Shown: in pieces, positions 27,168-34,987 of the stretch
Numbering within the stretch: position 1 is the first letter of the stretch
How the letters are laid out: each line of letters begins with the position of its first letter
Translations under genes and position numbers: made by a program
The notes under the pieces: generated by a model
Told to the model about the DNA's origin: nothing
What the model saw: only the letters and a program-made list of their open reading frames with translations
Database searches by the model: none
Assembly (NCBI RefSeq): GCF_009741275.1
Contig: NZ_WOWS01000002.1
Coordinates: forward strand, 434,001 to 498,000
Reading direction: 5' to 3'
Length of the DNA: 64,000 nucleotides
Source: Winogradskyella endarachnes
Lineage (GTDB): Bacteria; Bacteroidota; Bacteroidia; Flavobacteriales; Flavobacteriaceae

Positions 27168-27848
27168 TTAAGAATCTTGAAGGTAAAATTCGGCTATTTT
27201 CCAATCTAAAAGTGTGTCTAAATCTAAAGATGTTTCTTCAGACATTACGTATTTTTTCACCTTGCTAAAGGTTTTCATCTTTTGTTGTCTCAAAGAATTT
27301 GAATTTATAACGTAAATAGCACCATTAAATTCCCAAACATCTGGGCAATCTTGTCTCCTAGTATAGTTGCCTTCTTTAGATGGTTTTAAATAACCGTTGT
27401 GCTCTTCGTATAAATTATAATACGGATTTGCAGAAGCTTGTTTAGCCGAAACTACCATGTCTATTGAGTTATTGTACAATTCTATACAATCTTTTACTTG
27501 CTGTATAGTTCTAAATGGAGACGTTGGTTGTAATAGTAAAATGGCATCATAGCTTTTGTTATTTAACGTTTCATAAGCGTCTAAAGCATGTAAAATTACA
27601 TCTCTAGAGTTGGCTGTGTCTGTAGCTAATTCTGCAGGACGTTTAAACGGTACTTCTAGCCCTAAAGTTGTGGCAACCTCAATAATTTCATCACTATCTG
27701 AGGTAAAACAAATATCTTTTATATCTGCAATTTGTTTTGCTATATCTATGCTGTAGGCTATGAGCGGTTTTCCGTTTAAAAGCTTAATATTTTTTTTAGG
27801 AATACCTTTACTTCCGCCTCTTGCAGTAATGACAACTAAAAAATTCAT
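27168..27848 (-). CDS. CMP-nonulosonate (sialic/legionaminic/pseudaminic acid) synthetase
   Basis: 226-residue cytidylyltransferase of the NeuA/PseF/LegF family, which activates a nine-carbon 2-ulosonic acid with CTP to CMP-sugar. Key motifs: ARGGSKGIPKKN (9-20, CTP binding), LLLQPTSPFR (104-113), and ELATDTANSRDVI in the substrate-binding part. Length fits the single-domain form. One base separates it from the preceding nucleotidylyltransferase gene. The synthase (NeuB-like) and other nonulosonate genes are not in the window, so which acid it activates cannot be told. The company of a nucleotidylyltransferase and a 4,6-dehydratase favours a legionaminic-type sugar. Confidence 0.88.
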   Translation of the reverse strand: MNFLVVITARGGSKGIPKKNIKLLNGKPLIAYSIDIAKQIADIKDICFTSDSDEIIEVATTLGLEVPFKRPAELATDTANSRDVILHALDAYETLNNKSYDAILLLQPTSPFRTIQQVKDCIELYNNSIDMVVSAKQASANPYYNLYEEHNGYLKPSKEGNYTRRQDCPDVWEFNGAIYVINSNSLRQQKMKTFSKVKKYVMSEETSLDLDTLLDWKIAEFYLQDS

Positions 27849-27849
27849 G

Positions 27850-28554
27850 TTACAATTTTAGGTTTTTTATATCGTTTTGTGCTTTTTTGAAATCTTCAGG
27901 ACTACCAATATCTAACCAATACTCTGAAATTGAATAATTAGATATTTGTTTCCCATTTGTTAGCAGGATTTTAATTAAATCTGTAGCATCAAAAAATGTA
28001 TCATCTGGAATAAAATCGATGCATTGGCGCTTAAATAAATATATGCCTGCATTTAAATTATAGGTATAATTGTGTTTTGGTTTTAAGTTTGTTACTAGAC
28101 CTTTTTTAGTTTCAATAATATCATGCGGAACCTTAATATTGTATGGTACAGTTGCAATTAAAGCATCACTTTTGTTTGATAAAAATTGATTAAAAAGCGC
28201 TTCAAAATTTATGGTAGTTAATAAATCTGAATTCATTACTAAAATATAATCATTATAAAGATTCTTCATTAATTTTAAAGCACCAATTGTACCTAAAGAT
28301 TTAGATTCTGTAATAAAATTAAAATTAATTTGATGCGGATTATTTGTTTTAAAGTAATCTATTATCTGTTCTTTTAGATAGTTAACAGAAATATTAATTT
28401 CTTTTATTTGCTGTGATGCAAGTAAATCAATGTTGTATTCAATAATAGGTTTGTGTCCTATTTTTAATAGTGGTTTAGGCGTGTTTTGGGTTAGCGGCAT
28501 TAAGCGATTTCCCTTTCCGCCCGCCATTATTACAACATCTAATTTCTGGTACAT
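27850..28554 (-). CDS. Sugar-1-phosphate nucleotidylyltransferase (PtmE/RmlA-like)
   Basis: 234 residues. The nucleotide-binding signature AGGKGNRLMPLT (11-22) and PKPLLKIGHKPIIEY are those of RmlA/MurU/PtmE-type enzymes, followed by MNSDLLTTINFEAL with the metal-binding aspartate and a C-terminal YWLDIGSPEDFKKA. It joins a sugar-1-phosphate to an NTP. In Campylobacter legionaminate loci PtmE makes GDP-GlcN, which feeds LegB; here the CBS domains of PtmE are absent. It lies 3 bases after the dehydratase gene and 1 base before the CMP-synthetase, so the three are one operon. The nucleotide and sugar are inferred. Confidence 0.85.
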   Translation of the reverse strand: MYQKLDVVIMAGGKGNRLMPLTQNTPKPLLKIGHKPIIEYNIDLLASQQIKEINISVNYLKEQIIDYFKTNNPHQINFNFITESKSLGTIGALKLMKNLYNDYILVMNSDLLTTINFEALFNQFLSNKSDALIATVPYNIKVPHDIIETKKGLVTNLKPKHNYTYNLNAGIYLFKRQCIDFIPDDTFFDATDLIKILLTNGKQISNYSISEYWLDIGSPEDFKKAQNDIKNLKL

Positions 28555-28557
28555 TAA

Positions 28558-29769
28558 TTACATTTTTTGGTCTAAATATTTACCCGTTTCTTTATGGTTA
28601 AAGTTCGGTAAAATTTTACGGACTAACGTTACTAAATCTTCCTTAGTCCAATGTTTTTTGGTTTTTAAAGCATTTATACTATTAGTGAAATCTAATATTG
28701 CATTAGAATTTATAACTTTTGGATTTTGTTTAATAATGCCAATAGCTGAAAATTGACTTAAATCTATGTTGTCGTCGTCTGTAAAAAATATTTCAGATTC
28801 TTTTTCTCCTGTGGTATCACTTTTAGAAATAAAATAGGGCCACTGACCTTTGCTTGGTAGGCTTTTAGCTAGTAATCTTGCCGTATCCTCGTTTTCGCAT
28901 AATTGTGGCTCTAACTGTAAGTGTTTTAAATAATTTATAGCTATGTCTTTAAAACTAGTTAATTTTAGATTAGAATTTAATTTTGGAAAAAAAATGTCGT
29001 TATTGTTTCCAAAAATACAGGCTAATAAACAGAGTTCACCAGCTTCTTTTGGTGTAATGAAATAGCGTTTAATGTTATGTGGTACTACAATAGGTTGTTG
29101 TTTCTTAATCCGTTGTTCAAAACCATGTAATAAAGAGCCGTCAGAAAAAGCAACATTAGCAAAACGCGCTGTAGAAATACTAATTTCTTTACTTTTCTGA
29201 AGTAAAAATAATTCCATAATTCGTTTAGAAGCACCCATCATATTTACTGGGTCTGCGGCTTTATCTGTAGAGACGCAAAAGTATTTTTTAACCCCTTTAT
29301 TAATAGATTGTTGAAGCGTTTTTTCAGTATTAAAAATATTTGTCTGAATCATTCTCATTAATGTAAATGGGTCTTCTTCACTACGCACATGTTTTAATGC
29401 AGAAAGATTTAAAACATAATCATAATTTCCGTCTGAAGTTATAAAGGCATCATATTCAAACGAGCCAATATCTAAAGCAAAGGTTTTAAATTCACCAGCA
29501 ATATAGCCAAAAGAACTTCTGATATCTCTTACTAATTCTACTAAGTTATTTTCACTAATATCTACAATATGTAACTTTAAAGGATTGCGCTCAAAGATTT
29601 CTTTGGTAACGGCTTGGCCTATTGTACCTGCGCCTCCTAGAATTAAGAATTTTGAAGAAGCTACTATATTATTTAAAATACTATTGTTAGCAAAGTCCTC
29701 AGTAAACAAGGCTTCTTTTCTACCTATTAATTTGGTGCAGTTATTTGGTGTAAGCTGATTAAATTTCAT
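28558..29769 (-). CDS. NDP-N-acetylhexosamine 4,6-dehydratase-like protein (CapD/PglF/LegB family)
   Basis: 403-residue SDR-type enzyme. After a ~40-residue N-terminal extension comes the Rossmann motif GGAGTIG (45-51). The active site is VSTDKAADPVNMMGASK: T168-D169-K170 plus M178-x3-K182. The Met in place of the usual Tyr, next to TDK, is the pattern of retaining PglF-type 4,6-dehydratases. The C-terminal ~130 residues include a long insertion (KSDTTGEKESEIFF) near the sugar-binding part. Product is a 4-keto-6-deoxy-HexNAc nucleotide. First gene of the operon with the nucleotidylyltransferase and CMP-nonulosonate synthetase, which suggests a LegB role; the aminotransferase expected next is not in the window. 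Confidence 0.87.
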   Translation of the reverse strand: MKFNQLTPNNCTKLIGRKEALFTEDFANNSILNNIVASSKFLILGGAGTIGQAVTKEIFERNPLKLHIVDISENNLVELVRDIRSSFGYIAGEFKTFALDIGSFEYDAFITSDGNYDYVLNLSALKHVRSEEDPFTLMRMIQTNIFNTEKTLQQSINKGVKKYFCVSTDKAADPVNMMGASKRIMELFLLQKSKEISISTARFANVAFSDGSLLHGFEQRIKKQQPIVVPHNIKRYFITPKEAGELCLLACIFGNNNDIFFPKLNSNLKLTSFKDIAINYLKHLQLEPQLCENEDTARLLAKSLPSKGQWPYFISKSDTTGEKESEIFFTDDDNIDLSQFSAIGIIKQNPKVINSNAILDFTNSINALKTKKHWTKEDLVTLVRKILPNFNHKETGKYLDQKM

Positions 29770-29934
29770 TTGCGTTTTTTAGCCATATTTGTTTATTTAG
29801 AATCAATGATATGGTTAAATACGTAAATATAAGTTAAGTCTGTAATCTTTAAAAATGAATTAACTACAGTTTTGTCAGATTAGACAGAAATAAGTTAAGC
29901 TTTGTCTATGCTTTATATTTTAATTAGCAAGTAG

Positions 29935-30822
29935 TTATTTGTACTTGTAAACCCCTAAAGCCTTTTTTAAGTTTTTGTACTGATAATTAAAATGAGATTT
30001 AAGCCTCATTTTAAAGTTATAATATTCAAAATTATTGGCAGGAATAATATGTTGTTTAATGTAATCTTGCTGATTTTTAGAAATTATAAAAGTATTTAAA
30101 TAATCGTCTATATTAACTTTGCCATATCCTCCAAAACCATTGACTTTGTTTTCTAAATGAGATACAGCTGTCCATAGATTAACATGTCTTACAAATTGCA
30201 CGTTTTTTTCACGTTTCCAGTGGGAGTGACTTGCGCTCCACACTGTTTTAGGGTTATCATTTTTTTCTATAAGACTAATAAAAGGAGAGTATTGATCTAT
30301 ACGTTTACCAATTTTTACGTTGGGTTTAATTTGTAAAGAGTAACCATCTATAAAATCTATGGCCATAAAATGCTGTTTATTAAAGCGTTTTTGTACTTCT
30401 TCAATATAATATTTACTAATACAATCATCATTATCTAATCGACTTGTAATAATATACTCTTCATTAAAATTAGAAATATAGTCTTTAATTGAAGGTAAGT
30501 ATAAATCCATGCCATCAATGTAAATTGGGTAAAAATTATCCATCCTTGATTTAAAAGAATCAATAATATCTCTGTATTTCTGAGGTGTTGTAGTATCAAA
30601 AAAAACGAGCCACTGAAAATTTTTGTTGGTTTGGTTATTTACGCTTTCAAAACAAAAATCATTAAATAATTTAAACCTATTGTCGTGCCATTGGTCTGTT
30701 AAAATTGGAGCGTTTTTTTTATCTGCAACCCATTTAGGGTTTCTTAAGTTAAAACGAGTAATAAGGAAATGTTTGTAAACCACTTTATGATAAGTTAAGA
30801 TAGTTAAATGCTTTCTCAGCAA
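29935..30822 (-). CDS. Putative rhamnosyltransferase-family glycosyltransferase (PF11316-like)
   Basis: 295 residues. LITRFNLRNPKW, ILTDQWHDNRFKLF and FQWLVFFDTTTPQKY match the Pfam family of putative rhamnosyl transferases (PF11316), with YIITSRLDNDDCIS as the probable DxD-type donor site. No signal peptide or membrane helix. The frame's ATG at 30822 overlaps the upstream pyruvyl transferase gene by 38 bases; a GTG at 30783, just past the upstream stop, starts VVYKHFLITRFNL and is a good alternative start. Actual donor sugar and acceptor are unknown. It is part of the surface-glycan region. Confidence 0.83.
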   Translation of the reverse strand: MLRKHLTILTYHKVVYKHFLITRFNLRNPKWVADKKNAPILTDQWHDNRFKLFNDFCFESVNNQTNKNFQWLVFFDTTTPQKYRDIIDSFKSRMDNFYPIYIDGMDLYLPSIKDYISNFNEEYIITSRLDNDDCISKYYIEEVQKRFNKQHFMAIDFIDGYSLQIKPNVKIGKRIDQYSPFISLIEKNDNPKTVWSASHSHWKREKNVQFVRHVNLWTAVSHLENKVNGFGGYGKVNIDDYLNTFIISKNQQDYIKQHIIPANNFEYYNFKMRLKSHFNYQYKNLKKALGVYKYK

Positions 30823-31684
30823 AGTTATGATTAATCTCTCTACATTCTTCTAATATACCAGAATAACTCTTAGCCTTTTTTAAATCGTCTTCAAAGGTGT
30901 CAAAAGAAGAAAATACGGGTTTGTATTTAAAATCGTAAAATTTTGAAGAATTAGGTATGGCAATTACCTTTTTGTTTAATAACATAGACCAATACATGGC
31001 ATGGTAACTATCTGTTACAATGGTTTCGGATTTACCAATAAAGCTTATCATTTCGTTAAGATTAGTGGTGTTAGAACTTGTAGCGTAATTTTCTAATCGC
31101 TTTACTAAATTATCTTTTTTTAACGTGTCTTTGTGAAAAATAATTCCTGTTTCTTGTGTGCTAGTAAATTCTGTGTCAAAAATAGGATGCAAACAACTAA
31201 CACAAGGTACATATTCACCTGGCATATTGTAATCTCTTGTGCCAACTAATCCAAATTTTGAAAGCTCAATATTGTAGTCTATATAATTATTATATGTAGA
31301 AGAGTCTTTGCGATTATGACCTAAACCCCAAAGTACAATTTTTTTGTTTTTATCAGTTAATTTTTCAAAAAGCTTCATTTGTTTAGAAAAACCAGAACGG
31401 TTAAGTAATCCGCCACCACCTACAATTAAACTATTGTTAGATATTTTTTCAATAAAATTATTTGTTGTGGTTTTGTTATCTACCTTATAATCAAAAATAT
31501 CTAGTGATTTATCTTTTAAAACATCAAAATAAAGATGTGGTGCACAGAAAAAATCACCAACATTATTTTTGTCTATTCTATGAAGATTAACAACAGAATT
31601 GTTGTATTGTTCAGAATTTAAAATAGCATTTATGGTTTTCTTTTTAATGCGTTTTCTTTTTAGTGAAGCTAAAATGTTTTTCAT
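30785..31684 (-). CDS. Polysaccharide pyruvyl transferase family protein
   Basis: 299 residues in the PS_pyruv_trans family (PF04230, the WcaK/AmsJ group). Diagnostic blocks are NNVGDFFCAPHLYFD (40-54), GGGGLL (89-94), VLWGLGHN (117-124), ETIVTDSYHAMYWSMLLNKKV and AIPNSSKFYDF. Members add a pyruvate ketal to a sugar of an exopolysaccharide or cell-wall glycan from phosphoenolpyruvate. The N-terminus is strongly basic. It precedes and overlaps the PF11316-type glycosyltransferase, so the two probably modify the same glycan. Divergent from the LPS-kinase-like gene across an 88-base spacer. Confidence 0.87.
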   Translation of the reverse strand: MKNILASLKRKRIKKKTINAILNSEQYNNSVVNLHRIDKNNVGDFFCAPHLYFDVLKDKSLDIFDYKVDNKTTTNNFIEKISNNSLIVGGGGLLNRSGFSKQMKLFEKLTDKNKKIVLWGLGHNRKDSSTYNNYIDYNIELSKFGLVGTRDYNMPGEYVPCVSCLHPIFDTEFTSTQETGIIFHKDTLKKDNLVKRLENYATSSNTTNLNEMISFIGKSETIVTDSYHAMYWSMLLNKKVIAIPNSSKFYDFKYKPVFSSFDTFEDDLKKAKSYSGILEECREINHNFAEKAFNYLNLS

Positions 31685-31760
31685 TTGTTTACATCTAAAA
31701 ATTTATTGACGATTTATTTTCAATATCGGCTAAATTAAGGTAAAAGTTATAAACTAATTG

Positions 31761-31768
31761 TAATTTTG
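31761..31768 (+). promoter_or_regulatory. Putative -7 promoter box TAATTTTG
   Basis: TAATTTTG followed by TAAG and then the ATG at 31773. Initiation 5-7 bases past the box would give a leaderless message for the LPS-kinase-like gene. Confidence 0.4.
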
Positions 31769-31772
31769 TAAG

Positions 31773-32531
31773 ATGAATAGAGTTATATCAGAAAATTTTA
31801 CAGCCTTTACAGATCAATTAGATTATAGTATTCTAAACTTTGATGCTTCTGGTACTCCGTTCGGAAATCAAGATAGAAATTCTTTAAAACTATTTAATAT
31901 TGACGGTAAGGTTCTTAACGTTAAGTCATTTAAGATTCCAAATATAATAAACCAGTTAGCTTACAGGTTTTTAAGAAAAAGTAAAGCGCAACGCTCTTAT
32001 GAATATGCTAATAAACTTATAGAGCTAGGAATAGGAACTCCTCAGCCAATTGCTTACTACGAGTTTAAGACTCCTTTGTTGTTTAAGAAAAGTTATTATG
32101 TAAGCGAGCAATTAGATTGCGATTTAACTTATAGGGAGCTAACCACAGATTTAAATTATCCTAATCATGAAGACATTCTAAGAGCTTTCACAAGATTTAC
32201 ATATAATTTACACGAAAAAAATGTTAATTTTTTAGACCATTCGCCTGGTAATACTCTTATAAAAATTAATGATAATAGTTACGATTTCTTTCTTGTAGAT
32301 CTTAATCGTATGCAATTTGGTTCTATGGATTTTGAGACCAGAATTAAAAACTTTGCAAAATTAACAACTCATAAATCTATGGTAAAAGTTATGAGTGATG
32401 AGTACGCTAAATGTTCTAATGAGTCATTTGATAAAGTGTTTAATTTAATGTGGTCTTCTACGCAAGCTTTTCAGGAAAAGTATTATCGAAAAAAGCGATT
32501 AAAGAGAAAGCTTAAATTTTGGAAACGTTAA
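31773..32531 (+). CDS. Lipopolysaccharide kinase (InaA/KdkA)-family protein
   Basis: 252-residue cytosolic or peripheral kinase-like protein. Elements of the fold: VLNVKSFK (K51, ATP lysine candidate), a helix RSYEYANKL with E77, GTPQPIAYYE, the hinge-like YYVSEQL, the catalytic loop FLDHSPGNTLI (D155 and N160) and the metal site VDLNRM (D176). This is the pattern of LPS heptose or Kdo kinases, which phosphorylate the inner core in the cytosol. Basic C-terminus (KKRLKRKLKFWKR). It lies among glycosyltransferases and converges on the next gene with one base between the stops. Target sugar (Kdo or heptose) is not decided by the sequence. Confidence 0.85.
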   Translation: MNRVISENFTAFTDQLDYSILNFDASGTPFGNQDRNSLKLFNIDGKVLNVKSFKIPNIINQLAYRFLRKSKAQRSYEYANKLIELGIGTPQPIAYYEFKTPLLFKKSYYVSEQLDCDLTYRELTTDLNYPNHEDILRAFTRFTYNLHEKNVNFLDHSPGNTLIKINDNSYDFFLVDLNRMQFGSMDFETRIKNFAKLTTHKSMVKVMSDEYAKCSNESFDKVFNLMWSSTQAFQEKYYRKKRLKRKLKFWKR

Positions 32532-32532
32532 T

Positions 32533-33294
32533 CTATGGGTTTGTTTTATTTAATTGGCGCAATTTAGCATACTTTAAAAATCTAATATGCGCGGTTTGTA
32601 CAGAAATGTAAAAACCATTAAATCCATCTAAAAAACCCAATTTTAATATATAAGATTGAAAAAAGGCCCAAGTAGGATTTACAATAATTTTGAAAAGAGA
32701 AGCTTCTTTACCTAAATCGTAATAAGCCTCTGCTGCTAAAGATGTAAATTTTTCAATTTGTTGATTATGTTCTGAGTACGTTTGATAATTTCGGTGTAAA
32801 ATGTCGCCTTTTAGTTTCCCTGTTTTAGCATCTTTAGAATTTAAGCTAACTGTTTCGTGTATTTTTAAACCGGTCCAAGCAGCTTTTGTTTTATCAAAAA
32901 CCCTTAGTTTTTTTTCAGGATACCATGTTGTGTGCTTTATCCATTGACCACAAAAGTTATTAAAACGGTTAACGTAGTATCCATCAAATTTCCAATTAGA
33001 TTTAAGATTGGTTATAGAATTTTGTAAAGTCTCTGATAAGGCTTCATCACCATCTAAAGACACTATTTTATTATAAGTTGCTTTTGATAGGGCAAAATTC
33101 TTCTGTTCTACGTAACCTAAAAATTTTTGTTCAAAAAATTTCACATTGTACTTTTCACAGATAACTTTGGTATTATCTGTAGAAAAAGAATCTACAACTA
33201 CAATTTCGTCCACTACATTTACCAAAGATTTTAAACAATCTTCAATATTATTTTCTTCGTTAAATGTAATTATAACTCCAGATAGTTTAATCAT
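32533..33294 (-). CDS. GT2 glycosyltransferase (LPS core, WaaE/KdtX-like)
   Basis: 253 residues. GT2 start SGVIITFNEENNIEDCLKSL, then VDEIVVVDSFSTDNT and LDGDEALS (D81-G82-D83, donor/metal site). WYPEKKLRVFDKTKAAWTGLKIHE is the block typical of WaaE/KdtX-type LPS-core beta-1,4-glucosyltransferases and their Bacteroidota relatives. The C-terminal hydrophobic stretch (FFQSYILKLGFLDG) suggests membrane association. It diverges from the next GT2 gene across 40 bases and converges with the LPS-kinase-like gene. Sugar specificity is inferred only at family level. Confidence 0.88.
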   Translation of the reverse strand: MIKLSGVIITFNEENNIEDCLKSLVNVVDEIVVVDSFSTDNTKVICEKYNVKFFEQKFLGYVEQKNFALSKATYNKIVSLDGDEALSETLQNSITNLKSNWKFDGYYVNRFNNFCGQWIKHTTWYPEKKLRVFDKTKAAWTGLKIHETVSLNSKDAKTGKLKGDILHRNYQTYSEHNQQIEKFTSLAAEAYYDLGKEASLFKIIVNPTWAFFQSYILKLGFLDGFNGFYISVQTAHIRFLKYAKLRQLNKTNP

Positions 33295-33322
33295 AGTTGT
33301 AATTTTTCATTTGTAAAAATAG

Positions 33323-33330
33323 TATTTTTG
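33323..33330 (+). promoter_or_regulatory. Putative -7 promoter box TATTTTTG
   Basis: TATTTTTG then CGTT and the ATG at 33335, in the 40-base spacer between divergent GT2 genes. Predicted message is nearly leaderless. Confidence 0.4.
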
Positions 33331-33334
33331 CGTT

Positions 33335-34162
33335 ATGCTATCTAATAATACAACAGCTTCTGTAATTATAAGTACTTATAATAAACCAAATTGGTTAAAG
33401 TTGGTTCTGCACAGTTATAGCTTACAGACCGTTACTAACTTTGAAATTATTGTTGCAGATGATGGTTCAGATGAAAAAACAAAATTGGTGATAGATGCAT
33501 TTGCATTGCAAAGTGGTTTACAAATAACACATGTTTGGCAAAAAGACGATGGTTTTCAGAAAACTAAAATTTTAAATAAAGCAATTACAGCATCAAAAGG
33601 GGATTACTTAATTTTTACAGATGGAGATTGTATTGCAAGACAAGATTTTGTAGAAACGCATTTAAAACTAAGAAAAGTAAACTGTGCACTCTCAGGTGGT
33701 TATTTTAAGTTAGTAGATTGTATTACAAATTCAATTTCTATAGATGTAATAAACAATCAGCAATGTTTTAATAAAGATTGGCTTCTTAAAAAAGGTCAGC
33801 CAAAAAGTTTTAAATTAAATAAATTAACAAAATCGAAGCTAAAAGCAAATATTTTAAATAGAATAACACCCACAAAAGCTACATTTGATGGCATGAATAT
33901 ATCTTGCTATAAAAAGGATATTTTAAACGTAAATGGTTTTGATGAACGCATGAAATACGGTGGTTTGGATAGAGAAGTAGGTGAGCGCATGATGAATAAT
34001 GGAGTGCAATTTAAACAAGTTCGTTATAGTTGTATTTGCGTACATTTGCACCATGATAGACCTTATAAAAATGAGGAAAGTTTAGCTTTTAATGCAGAGA
34101 TTAGAAGAGCAACAAAACAGAACAAATTAACCTATACTAATTTTGGTATAGAGAAAAAATAG
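33335..34162 (+). CDS. GT2 glycosyltransferase with galactosyltransferase-type C-terminal domain
   Basis: 275 residues. N-terminal GT-A fold: SVIISTYNKPNWLKLVL, IVADDGSDEKT and FTDGDCIARQDFVE (D96-G97-D98). The block NVNGFDERMKYGGLDREVGERM is that of the Glyco_transf_7C domain (PF02709) that completes the acceptor site in chondroitin-polymerase-like and related GT2 enzymes. No membrane helix. Followed after 3 bases by a clear paralogue, so the two are cotranscribed and probably act on successive sugars of the same surface glycan. Confidence 0.88.
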   Translation: MLSNNTTASVIISTYNKPNWLKLVLHSYSLQTVTNFEIIVADDGSDEKTKLVIDAFALQSGLQITHVWQKDDGFQKTKILNKAITASKGDYLIFTDGDCIARQDFVETHLKLRKVNCALSGGYFKLVDCITNSISIDVINNQQCFNKDWLLKKGQPKSFKLNKLTKSKLKANILNRITPTKATFDGMNISCYKKDILNVNGFDERMKYGGLDREVGERMMNNGVQFKQVRYSCICVHLHHDRPYKNEESLAFNAEIRRATKQNKLTYTNFGIEKK

Positions 34163-34165
34163 ACT

Positions 34166-34987
34166 ATGACATTACCGAGTATAACAGTAATTATTGCAAC
34201 TTATAATAAAATAGATTGGTTAGAGAAAGTGCTCTATGGATATAGTGTTCAGACGTATAAGAATTTTGATATTATTATTGCAGACGATGGCTCTACAAAT
34301 GAGACTAAAGTTTTAATTGATAAGTTTAAAGCTAATTATCCCGTAAATATTACGCATGCTTGGCATGAAGACAAAGGTTATAGACGTCAAAAAATATTGA
34401 ACGAAGCTATAGTTATGGCTAAAAATGATTATATATTGTTTACAGATGGTGATTGTATTCCTCGTGAAGATTTTGTAGAAACACATGCTAGATTTGCTGA
34501 AAAAGGCTATTTTCTATCTGGAGGCTATTGTAAGCTTAATATGGATTTAAGCGAAACCATTTCTAAAGAAGATATAACATCTCAAAATTGTTTCAATGTA
34601 AAATGGTTAAAATCTAAAGGGCAACTGGGGAGAAAAAACACCTTGAAACTTTCTGTAAAAGATGGTTTAGCTAGTTTTTTAGATGTAGTAACTCCAACAG
34701 GTGCAACATTTAATAATTGTAACTCTTCTGTTTGGAAACAAGATTTAATTGCAATAAATGGGTATGATGAACGTATGCAATATGGAGGACCTGATAGAGA
34801 ATTGGGAGAACGACTAGTAAACTTTGGAATGAAGACTAAACAAATTAGATATAAAGCAATTGTTCTGCATTTAGACCATGCTCGTGGTTATAAAACCCAA
34901 GAGTCGTTAGATAGAAATTTAGCAATAAGAGCTAAAGTGAAAAAAGAAAATTTAAAATGGACTGAATTTGGGATTAAGAAAACTTAA
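34166..34987 (+). CDS. GT2 glycosyltransferase, paralogue of the preceding gene
   Basis: 273 residues. SITVIIATYNKIDWLEKVL, IIADDGSTNET and FTDGDCIPREDFVETH (D94-G95-D96) show the GT-A fold; AINGYDERMQYGGPDRELGERL is the Glyco_transf_7C block. Similarity with the preceding protein runs end to end, including a shared C-terminal TEFGIKK/TNFGIEKK, so it arose by tandem duplication. Its stop overlaps the stop of the convergent GT9 gene by four bases, leaving no room for a terminator between them. Donor and acceptor unknown. Confidence 0.88.
   Translation: MTLPSITVIIATYNKIDWLEKVLYGYSVQTYKNFDIIIADDGSTNETKVLIDKFKANYPVNITHAWHEDKGYRRQKILNEAIVMAKNDYILFTDGDCIPREDFVETHARFAEKGYFLSGGYCKLNMDLSETISKEDITSQNCFNVKWLKSKGQLGRKNTLKLSVKDGLASFLDVVTPTGATFNNCNSSVWKQDLIAINGYDERMQYGGPDRELGERLVNFGMKTKQIRYKAIVLHLDHARGYKTQESLDRNLAIRAKVKKENLKWTEFGIKKT

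Noticed and set aside
29829..29899. Direct repeat ATAAGTTAAG (29829-29838 and 29890-29899) as an operator pair
   Set aside because: Ten AT-rich bases, spacing does not fit a promoter, no dyad symmetry.
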